Assembly: GCA_030844895.1 (NCBI GenBank)
Contig: CM061231.1
Span: 8,951,618-9,015,617 of the forward strand
Reading direction: 5' to 3'
Length of the DNA: 64,000 nt
From: Ambrosia x helenae
Taxonomy: Eukaryota; Streptophyta; Magnoliopsida; Asterales; Asteraceae
In this document: positions 55,353 through 64,000 of the stretch, in pieces
How the letters are laid out: each line of letters begins with the position of its first letter
Position numbering within the stretch: the first letter of the stretch is position 1
Translations under genes and position numbers: made by a program
The notes under the pieces: model-generated
What the model was told of the DNA's origin: nothing
Databases searched by the model: none
What the model saw: only the letters and a program-made list of their open reading frames with translations

Positions 55353-55555
55353 AAATATATGTGACCCTTTTAAATGCTTCCAAATTCTGTCACTTTCTAT
55401 GGCCTGTCTAATAAAGATCCTCACCTCCATATTTCTAACTTTTTATAAATATATGTGACCCTAAAATTAATGGTGTTTTTTATGACGCCATTAGATTTCA
55501 GTGTTCCCATTTTCACTAAATGATCGAGTAAAAGCATGGATATATATATATAGCC

Positions 55556-55760
55556 TTCCTCGTTGTTCCATTACCCCTTCGGACGCTCTTGTCCGCCAAT
55601 TCCTCTACAAATATTTCCCACCCGTTAAACCGCCAAACTTATGACCAAAATAAATTCATTCACTCAAAACGATGAAGAATCTGTGTATGAAACTTGGGAC
55701 ATTTCAAAGAACTCCTTAGGAAGTGTCCACACTTTAACAACCCAACCGATGACGGAAATA
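55556..55760 (+). pseudogene. Decayed gypsy (Athila-like) gag scrap
   Basis: ALVRQFLYKYFPPVKPPNL runs to a stop, then in another frame TKINSFTQNDEESVYETWD. This matches the capsid stretch of Athila-type Gag (FFPP..K, then a SF.Q.E.ESL.EAWERFK-type motif). Too short and broken to function. Confidence 0.55.
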
Positions 55761-56570
55761 TCGGGGTGCCACGTAGTGATGATTGTTCAATTGCTTATGG
55801 CACTAATAAAGTTTGACATTTTATTAACTTGGATTAAATTTCCATACAAAAGACAAACATTTACATCTTGATCAATTAAAATACATATTCTTGATTTAAA
55901 ATAATCTAGGTCTAACTCTTCTATGTAATCCAATACGTGTATATCTTCGGGTAGCAATTAAAACCTGAAACATGTTAAGTTGGAAAACATGAGGGGGTCA
56001 ACTACAAGTAGTTAGTGAGAATACATAATTTGTTAAAAGGCAATGTTGAAAAATCCATGTTGCAATTACTCCGATAGAAAACAATCAAAGATAGCACATG
56101 ATCTACTGGTAGCTCAAGTCATTGTTTGTACACTCAACCTTTGTGTCGATTGAGACCTAACTCGCAAGTTAGTAATTGTTGTTACTGTTTCGATCATCCC
56201 TGAATTTATGCGCGAGGGGGGTGGGGTTGTCAGACCTATAGCGCTATAATCTATACATGCAGCTTGATCAAAGTAAATGAATGCACTGAGGTAGACTATA
56301 TCTACCACAACCAGTCCACAAGTGTATAATGTTTATAGTATGATGCGAAAATGTAATTGCGCAAGTTTAAAACATGTTTCACCCCAAAAAAATTGAAAAC
56401 AGTAAAAACTTGTAGGATTGAGATTCTATAAGATTTGATTATCACACGCATATCCAGGTCAAAGGCGAAATCAATGATCCGGTTAGTTGTTATAGGAGTT
56501 GGATAATGTTTAAAGAGATATAGAAATGATTCGAACACACATACAATATCACACACATGTTAGTACATGA
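55761..56570. other. Unidentified region
   Basis: No gene seen. It may include the flank or the start of the LTR that becomes recognisable at about 56571. Confidence 0.45.
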
Positions 56571-56826
56571 TGTCCCTAGGCTAGTATATATGTGTTTGGA
56601 CGCGTTTCGGGGTGTTTGGAGGTGTTTACAAGCGTTTTGGTAGTGTTAGGGAGCCATCATGCGATTAGGATATTGGTGTAGGCGATTAGCTTCTACTCGC
56701 ATGTATCAACATGCGAGTAGCATTCTAAATGCATGTAACTTTATGCGATTGAGGCCCAATCGCGTGTAAGTCATGGTGGATAAGAATCCTAATCGCGTGT
56801 ACTAGGCTGTACGAGTACATGGGGTA

Positions 56827-59676
56827 TGTCACACCCTCAAATTTCCACATGCGGGGTTTTACCGCGAGGCGCGTGACACACCAGGATCCAAGTCAACGGT
56901 CACAATAAACGACATCTATATGATAAGAAAACAACGTAAACTACCATTGAGTTTCAAAACCGTTCTAACACAGCGGAAGCAAAATGTATTATTACAACTT
57001 AAAAGTAAAACTCAAAGTCTGAAATGTTTAACAAAACATGCATATGATCCCTAGACGCCGTGAGACTCCGTGCGCCTAAACTCAATGCTGCTACCTTAGA
57101 GACCTGAGAAAACATGCCAAAAAGATGTCAACATATAATGCTGGTGAGTTCACAGGTTTTAAGTTCGTAAACGTTTTCATGTGTAAAGCGATTCCTCATA
57201 AAGTGCCAAGTGTGCAAAAGTTCCAAGTAAATAACAAACGTTCCCTTACTACTACGACTATGTTGCTAAAACCATTACTGACAAACGTTGCTCAAGTTGC
57301 TGCCCATGTGCCAAGTGTCAAGTAGAGACAATATGCACCCGCCCGGCTCCCAGCCGTCAGGTGGGGTTCGTCACGCCCGATAGATCTATCCACATTTCCC
57401 CCGTTGTGCCCCGCACATTCATGGTTTCAATAGGGACTTAGGTTTCGTCGTATAGTAAATAAGTGCCAAGCGCCAAGTGCCAAATGCCAAGTGTCAATGT
57501 TTAAAAGTGTCAAGTGCCAATGTTTAAATATGCCAAATGCCAATGTTTAAAAGTGTCAAATGCCAATGTTAAATATGCCAAATGCCAATGTTTAAAAGTG
57601 TCAAATGCCAATGTTAAATATGCCAAGTGCCAAACGTGTCACGTTTCTTAAAAGAGTCGCATTCCCAAAAGGCGTCATGTTTCTAAAAGCGTTGCGTTTC
57701 AAAAGCGTTATGTTTCATAAGCGTTGCGTTTCAAAATATAAACGTTGTATTTGTTAAAACGTGTGGCATGCTTCTCCCCCCAAGAGAAAAGTGTATAAAA
57801 GAGGGGCCGTGAAACTCAACTTAGAGTGCGTCTTCTGATAACTAGAATTCCAACACGTGTATGATAATCCTAACTAATGACAACCTATCAATGAGTTTAC
57901 ATAAGTGTGATGACTATTAACCCGAAGGCTAACTAGTCCCCGATTGTCCAGATCTTGACTACGTGTGTTAAAAAGTGTGTTTAAACATTAACTGGACATC
58001 CCAGACCGACCCGACATCCCGTTGGTGACCCATTACATCAATTAGTCATGCACATAAGTTTAACACATAAGTTTCAAGCATAAAACACTTAGTTTGCATC
58101 AAAAATCTCATTCCGGACATCAGATGGTCGAATGTGGTTTTTCCCATTTCCACGTTCGCCCGTTTGAGCCACGTTCGCCCGTTTTTCCCATGTTTTGTTC
58201 CACGTTCGCCCGTTTGAGCCACGTTCGCCCGTTTTTCCCACGTTCGCCCGTTTTTTCCCATGTTTTGTTCCACGTTCGCCCATTCGAACCAATTTTATTC
58301 CACGTTCGCCCGTTTTCATCAGCATTTTATAAAACGCACCAAAACGCATCTAAACGATCCGAAAACATCACGAAACATCACCAATCACAGCAGTCAACAA
58401 TCATTAACATATTCCTACAAAACCCTACCAATTTTATCCTGAAATCCGTCCGTTTTACAAGTTACCCGAAATAGCAAATTATGGAGATGTCACATCAAAC
58501 GCATGCAATCTTTACCCAATTAGGAAACTTTTTGAAATCAATCAATAATCAACTTAATATACTCAGATTATTATGAACAATAAACCCCCAATCATATCCT
58601 TATCACTATCATCATGAACAAGCCCTAGATCTAACCCAAAATCCCCAAAATGAACAAAACATCATCAATAATCAATTGTAACCTATCTCAATCATAAATC
58701 ATCATCAATAACAGTCCTAGATCATTGTTATAACATCTATACAGCAATCAATTATCAAACAATACATAACATCACATAAAACACCATTAACACATGTTAA
58801 TTTGTATGAAAACTCATTGTTTATGAATAGGTTTTGTTTAGAAAGACATTAGGAAGGTTTTTATCCATGAAAACACGTTTGTATCAGATCTGGACTCTTG
58901 GGTTTTAATAAAAACGAATTGAAATGCTTTAAAAATGATTTAGAATGAAGAACACACCTTAGATCTTTGTGTAGAAGATGTTTGTAGGTTAGATTATAGA
59001 AAACAAGGGCAAAAACTCCTTCCCTAATGTTTAAAGTTGCTAGAGAGTGTTTTGAGACGGTTAGGGTTTGTGAAATGGTGAAAAATGACAAAGTGTGGTA
59101 TTTATACTATATCCACATTCGCCCCTTTTACCTGGGCGAATGTGCTATCCTTCGACCCTTTCACAGGGTCGAACGTACCCTGACTTGGTCGAATGAAATT
59201 CTTTCAATTCCATATCCCAGGTTCGCCCCTTTTACAAGGGTCGAACCAGGAGTATTGTCCAGGTTCGCCCATTCGATTGGTCGAACCACGACTCACGTTT
59301 TTCTAGTTTTCCAATTTGTCGTGTTTAGCGCATTTTAACGCACCCTAACATACGAGCATGCAACCTTAGTCTATGTTTAACAAATTTAAGCACGGATGAT
59401 TATCTACACATCATTTAAACACATCTAAGCATATAATCCACCATACGATAATTAGTCTACACATACACTTAATTAGTTTATGTAATTCACCAACAACGGG
59501 ACTCGTATCGTGTGTGTGTGTGTGACTAACCCAATGATCTCCCGAATCATTGGACCCTGGACAATACGGACTGTGTTCCGACTCTACTGACCCCGTCAAG
59601 TATGTTTAATAAACGTTTTTCGCTAAGGTAGACTTATGTGTTTATAAAATGTTGACCCAAACATGCCGGTGTCACA
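56827..59676 (-). repeat. Solo LTR of the same gypsy family as the 13-25 kb tandem, 2850 bp
   Basis: TGTCACACCC to GGTGTCACA ends, perfect target duplication GGGTA (56822-56826 and 59677-59681). It aligns along its length with LTRs A to C but is clearly diverged. Inside is a minisatellite of GCCAAATGCCAATGTTTAAA-like units (about 57460-57640) and TTCGCCC-rich blocks (58130-58320, 59110-59290). Formed by recombination between two LTRs with loss of the interior. Confidence 0.9.
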
Positions 59677-59931
59677 GGGTATAAATAGGCCCAATCATTG
59701 CCCTAATCATTAGTTCTTGCCACACACACACTCTCCAAACACCCTCCCCTAGCCTGAGAAGTCTGATTTGATCATTGTAACACTCGAGCTCTGTTTTAAT
59801 GATAAATCTTTAATCTTTTGACCCGTTTGTGTGTGTTAATTACTCGCATATCATTCTTTCTTGGTTGTTTTTGTCATTAGAACATATTTAGAGGATTCCG
59901 CACTCTGAATATAAACCTCGTGATTGTCGGT

Positions 59932-60584
59932 TAGGGATGGCAATCAAACCCGAACCCGATGGGTAAACCCGAAACCCTATACATTTGGGATGGGTTTGGG
60001 GTCGGGTTATCGGGTATGGGTCCGGGTATGGGATTAGTTTTTATTTTTTTCGCGGGTTTGGGACGGGTTTAGGATTTGATGATATACCCGTTTACCCGAT
60101 CCGATTACCTGATAAAGTATACCCGTTTACCCGATTAGATACCCAATATAATTTTTAGTATATCTTTTTAAATATGTATGCATAATATATCAAATTTTCC
60201 ATCTGACCTGTCATCTTGTGCTAAAAATTACCAAAAATTAGTGTATACTATTTGTTATCTAAGTCTTTGAGTGTTTTTATAAGATTTAAGTATTTTATAT
60301 TTATACATTGTAATCATTTACATATATTTTTAATAATGGTAAATGTAATTGGTTAATAGTTACCTAATAGATACCCGTCGGGTCTTTGGTCGGATGTACT
60401 CAATAGGTAAGTTTTAAAAATTAATGGGTTTACCCGAAACCCGCGGGTATACCCGATACCCGATGGGTAATTACCCAACACAAACCCGACGGGTTTTGGG
60501 CCGGGTTTGGGACAAGCATACCTAATCGGGTATGGGGTTGGGATTACCTAAACCCGTCCCAAACCCGACCCATTGCCATCCCTA
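59932..60584. mobile_element. hAT-type MITE, 653 bp
   Basis: Inverted ends TAGGGATGGCAAT and ATTGCCATCCCTA, perfect 8-bp duplication TTGTCGGT (59924-59931 and 60585-60592). GGGT/ACCC words dominate both arms. No transposase. Confidence 0.9.
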
Positions 60585-60616
60585 TTGTCGGTTGACCCGT
60601 TCGTCGATCCTACAAG

Positions 60617-60633
60617 TGGTATCAGAGCCGAGG
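60617..60633 (+). promoter_or_regulatory. Primer binding site of the third LTR element
   Basis: TGGTATCAGAGCCGAGG two bases after the LTR end TACA, matching initiator tRNA-Met. Confidence 0.82.
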
Positions 60634-60934
60634 CTCTTATCACGAGCGTTTTGATAACAAAAACGAGTGAAAACAGGTTGGTTTTTGTGTGACAGTTGTG
60701 ATTTTTATCCAAAAACCTGTTTGAACTTTAAAACTTTGAGTTTTTCATAAAAAAAACCCCTATTTTCAAATTGTTAATGTGTTTTTACGGATGAAAACGT
60801 GTGTTTTTTATTAGGTTTTGTTCTAAAACTGTTTTGGAAACTTTTCTAATCATTTGGGGATTAAACACATTGTTTTTTATCAGATTTTGAAGCAAAAATG
60901 GTAGTTTTTGAGCAAAAGTGAACTTGCAGATCAG

Positions 60935-61320
60935 ATCAGGCGATTAGCAACCCTAATCACATGAACTTATTGTGTGATTAGCCCAATCACCACTTGTTAC
61001 TAGCAATTAGCCCCAATCGCCCTTACAAACTAGCAATTAGCCACCAATCGCCTGAAACTACATGCAATTAGCCACCAATCGCCTGAAACTACATGCAATT
61101 GGCCACCAATCGCCTCTTAGTACTAGTGATTAGAAGCCAATTGCCTATAACTACATGTGGCATAGCTTCTAATCACGTGGTGAGTCCCAATCGCCCCTAA
61201 ACTTCTAATCGCTCTACTGTTCACTAGCATTTACACCAATCACGTGTAAAAACTAGCGATTAGGATCCCAATCACCTATAAACTAGCAATTACAATCACC
61301 AATCGCCTATAAGTTGTTGA
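60935..61320 (+). repeat. Degenerate palindromic minisatellite in the leader
   Basis: About a dozen loose ~30-base units carrying GCGATTAG or CAATTAG, then CCAATCGCC, so each unit is partly self-complementary. The same words occur in the LTR at about 56660-56800. Confidence 0.75.
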
Positions 61321-61366
61321 AACTGAAAATTTGACTAAGTATCGGACTTTTAACGAACATAAACAT

Positions 61367-61717
61367 ATGGCGAACCCGTGGGGACACTTAAATCAACCGA
61401 GACAACAATATAACCAACCGATCAACAATCAAATGAACGTTCCCACAAATCCTTGGAAATTTTCAGCCGAGCGTAACGCGCAACAGATGCAACAACAGCA
61501 GATGCAAGCTAATGTTGCTGAAACCAATCCGTGGGCGCTTGCGGCTCAACAACAGGCCCAGCAACAGCAAGCTATGAATACGAATTCATGGACACTCGCG
61601 GCTGCTACGTCTCAACAATCACATCATCTGTCTTCGGTACTATTAAGCGATTTAGAGACCCGGGATAGGTTGTGGTTCATAATATACATTATATTAACTG
61701 AATTTGATATCAATTAA
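61367..61717 (+). pseudogene. Gag N-terminus of the third LTR element, truncated
   Basis: MANPWGHLNQPRQQYNQP begins a Q/N-rich, disordered start with repeated NPW motifs (NPWGH, NPWKF, NPWAL, NSWTL) and Q runs. An upstream in-frame ATG at 61331 is possible. The frame leaves meaningful sequence after about LSDLETRDR and ends at 61717. The link to gag rests on position after the primer site and leader, not on a conserved domain. Confidence 0.5.
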
Positions 61718-62267
61718 CATACCCGCTGCAACGCGGGGGCCTTCCGTTTGTACATCATAAAATGCAAGTTATACCTGATGAAAAAGATGCAAGTTATATC
61801 CGATAAAAAACGCAAGTTATACTTGATAAAAACACAAGTTATCAACCCAGCAAAAAAAATTTTTTTTTTTAAAGTATAACAATAGGGTATGCAAATGAAA
61901 GATGATAAAAAGCTTGTTTTATGGTGTTTTTTTTAAATAATGTCGTATGAAAAAAGTCATGAATGTTTAAAAAATGGGCGTGAAACTCAACAATGGTATG
62001 GTATACCTATTTTACCCTTCCCATTCTCTTTTGGAAAAACCAACATATATATTCACCATTTTAATCCTATTCATTGTATCATTTAGATCAAAGCCTAAAA
62101 TCCTTTTTATCCTTTTTAGGTTAAGGTTATTTTTACCGTAAACTTTCTTATATGTATAAGTGTAGGTTTATGCAATAGTTTCTAATTTTCCATCTTTAAT
62201 GAACCTCTCTTATTTATTTCATTATTTAATATACATTAAATTATTTAATTTACTACATTAATAATAA
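61718..62267. other. Possible decayed Helitron and short tandem repeat
   Basis: A GC hairpin CCCGCTGCAACGCGGGGG at about 61725-61742 resembles a Helitron 3' end, but no CTAG is present. About four units of GCAAGTTATACYTGATAAAAA (61764-61845) follow. No gene. Confidence 0.4.
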
Positions 62268-63000
62268 CTAGCAGGAGCCCGCGCGTTGCGGCGGCGTTGT
62301 ACAATGTTTGGATGTTGCGTTTAGCCAAATTTATGATTTTCAACCCGATTCGACCTGAAAATTCAAATTGAATTATATATAACTTGAATATATTTTATAA
62401 AAAGTACATATATATAATTTTGTTTATTTAGCTCGATTCGAATTCAAACATAAATCAAATTGTAATTTAAATAACCTGAATAATCCGAAAACAGTCGCAC
62501 TAAACATTCATATTCCACTTATTACTTTTACATGTTATATCATAGAGATTCAAGCCCACTTATAACTAGATCAAATTTATCCTCTATTATTGATTAAAAA
62601 ATAACATTATTAAGTTACCCGAAAGCATGATGGGTAAAGTGCATTCTTGCTAGTTGTTTATTAATCTCCTCAGGCTAATTCCAAAAATTATATAACGAAC
62701 ATGTGAGTTTGTTTGCGGTTAATTTATTGTAGATAAGACATACAAAATATAGAGGTTTAAAATTGTGAATGGTGTAATATTAGACAAACTATTTTTTTTT
62801 TGTTTTTTTGTTTTCGCCTTTTTTTAACCTTCAACTATTAATCATTAATTTCTTGGTTTTTTTCATTAATTAATAGAAATTAAAAGTTGTATTAAATTTG
62901 TCTTGTCATTATAATGAAATTACAATTTTACCCTTATGCATAAACATGAAATGACAACTTTACCCGTCCAACATCCACTATATAGTAGTATAGATATAGA
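62268..63000 (-). mobile_element. Helitron, non-autonomous, about 0.73 kb
   Basis: The plus strand starts A then CTAG and a GC-rich hairpin (GCCCGCGCGTTGCGGCGGC). The minus strand begins TCTATATCTATACTACTATA at 63000. A precedes and T follows, matching Helitron insertion. No coding sequence. Confidence 0.75.
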
Positions 63001-63380
63001 TATAGGTACCAAAATATAATAAAATATTTTCTTTTCAGAAAACTTAAGTACAAAATTACTAAATATTAATTATAATACTAATAACAATAATAACAACAAT
63101 AGTACTAATAATAACCAAATATAAACGCGGTATAAGGCATGACAGGTTAGATTACATTCTCTCCAAAGAGCTTCAGTGACAACTACCAGACCACGTAGAA
63201 TAATTAAATACATAAGTTATAATATTAATAATAATACACAAATAAAATTAGTGTTCAAGGCATGTTGGGTTAGATTGCGCTCACAAAAAGAGTCTTGACA
63301 GGCCAACTCACTAGTTATGTACATATATCAATGCAAAAGGTAATTTAATCACAATCAAACAAACTTTTACGATCTCAAAC
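63001..63380. other. Intergenic region with a short diverged duplication
   Basis: About 63137-63200 and 63257-63312 share AAGGCATG, GGTTAGATT and CAAA.AG.... blocks. No gene. Confidence 0.5.
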
Positions 63381-64000
63381 GTGGAAAATAAAATCAAACA
63401 CTAAATCCAATTATTTCCTTTGGAACAACATATGAAAAACTTATATCCATATTTATTTTCTCGGGTACAATTCATATAAGTTTCTATTACCTACTTAATG
63501 GCCATTTATACTTGAACACCCAATTACCCGGGGTGTCTTTTGCAAAATAAAAACCTGTATCGGTCACTAACCAAAAGCATTTGTGATCTATTAAAATACT
63601 TTGGCCACATTCAGCTGCAACTTCATTATTAAATATATTAAAATCAACTTCTTGTAACGGAGTACCGTCAGCATTCATCCAGAAAAACTCCCCTCGAAAT
63701 ACAGTTGTTTCGCGAAAATTTCTGCGAAACTTCCAACGGAATGTGCCATTTACAGTCATCGTTTTGTTTCCAAAATCAGTATCTTTAGAGGCAATATGAA
63801 AAACGAGGTGCTCGATCTTTCCGTCAATGACCTCCATTGTATATGATTCCAAAGAGTCAACTACTTCTAGATTTGAAGATGTTACAAAGTAAACATAATA
63901 TGTTGTTAGCACCGAAAGAAATAAAAAGTTTTTATAATCCATGTTATGCTTTGATGGTGATCCCCCTAGTTTCTATCCTTTATATAGACGTTGTCTTAGT
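63381..64000 (-). repeat. Duplicated gene segment, copy 2 (partner 11404-12023)
   Basis: Gapless alignment to copy 1. This copy lacks the Sirevirus insertion at its left edge: GATCTCAAAC precedes the shared GTGGAAAATA. Confidence 0.9.
63487..63942 (-). CDS. S-protein homologue (plant self-incompatibility S1 family), copy 2, 151 aa
   Basis: Same length and frame as the first copy, with three amino-acid differences: L25 for I, I118 for T, and R151 for G. The signal peptide, C112 and C122 are kept; positions 50 and 84 again lack the usual cysteines. The TATATAAAG-type box lies upstream at about 63977-63987 on the minus strand. The gene looks intact, and expression would be expected to be tissue-restricted as in most of this family, though nothing in the sequence shows where. 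Confidence 0.87.
   Translation of the reverse strand: MDYKNFLFLSVLTTYYVYFVTSSNLEVVDSLESYTMEVIDGKIEHLVFHIASKDTDFGNKTMTVNGTFRWKFRRNFRETTVFRGEFFWMNADGTPLQEVDFNIFNNEVAAECGQSILIDHKCFWLVTDTGFYFAKDTPGNWVFKYKWPLSR

Larger units (their letters stand above)
56571..61660 (+). mobile_element. Third LTR retrotransposon, 5' end only, with two insertions in its LTR
   Basis: The LTR (start near 56571 is a guess; end TCCTACA at 60614) is followed by a tRNA-Met primer site, a leader with a palindromic minisatellite, and the start of a gag-like ORF. The LTR is split by the solo LTR 56827-59676 and the hAT MITE 59932-60584. The TATA box GTATAAATAGG is at about 59679-59689. The 3' part of the element is missing. 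Confidence 0.65.

Noticed and set aside
59411..59599. Frames across the solo LTR end
   Set aside because: Short, unconserved between LTR copies, and the region is an LTR.

Overview
The window looks like repeat-rich nuclear DNA of a flowering plant. Two S-protein-homologue genes, an F-box/FBA pseudogene, intron-bearing fragments of F2KP and TIP41 genes, and plant-type LTR retrotransposons primed by initiator tRNA-Met all point to a eudicot. The mix of families and the abundance of TAGGG-ended hAT elements suggest Asteraceae, but that is only an impression. No bacterial-type operon, CRISPR array, tRNA gene or rRNA gene was found. The 5S-like stretches near 25 kb belong to a Cassandra TRIM element.

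Layout. 1-11403: a very young Ty1/copia Sirevirus-type element with a large Gag, a Pol frameshifted just after the YVDD box, and a long third ORF that runs into the 3' LTR; its left LTR is cut by the window edge. 11404-12023: a secreted S-protein-homologue gene, repeated without gaps at 63381-64000. 12175-25498: a Mutator-like element of about 1.07 kb whose right terminal inverted repeat was split by a 12.25 kb insertion. That insertion is a triple-LTR tandem of a non-autonomous Ty3/gypsy element with a deleted gag, fused at its right end to a complete Cassandra. The whole composite is flanked by the 5-bp duplication TAATG. 25932-28616: two related Helitrons. 28900-29200: a cluster of GC-rich hairpins. 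29275-37169: LTR-like debris and a decayed copia element carrying a complete second copia element (30731-35866, duplication AGAAT) in its RNase H region. 38091-41290: a 39-bp palindrome, a Tourist-like MITE and hAT elements. 41466-42534: an F-box pseudogene. 44013-47500: a non-LTR retrotransposon whose C-terminus resembles R2-type restriction-like endonucleases. 47541-50405: microsatellites, minisatellites and a Helitron end next to F2KP gene pieces. 50441-50830: a foldback MITE. 50902-54652: a Helitron with TIP41 gene pieces. 55295-55760: a LINE 3' scrap and a gypsy gag scrap. 56571-61660: a third LTR element whose LTR is split by a 2.85 kb solo LTR (duplication GGGTA) and a hAT MITE (duplication TTGTCGGT). 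62268-63000: another Helitron.

How it fits together: only the two S-protein-homologue genes look like intact host genes. They sit at the two edges, and nearly everything between them is layered transposon insertions. Order of events can be read from the nesting: the Mutator-like element came before the gypsy/Cassandra composite, the outer copia before the inner copia, and the third LTR element before the solo LTR and the hAT MITE. The strongest novel leads are the gypsy-Cassandra composite with one shared target duplication, the R2-like endonuclease LINE, and the Helitron-captured gene pieces. All calls come from reading the sequence by eye; no database search was run.
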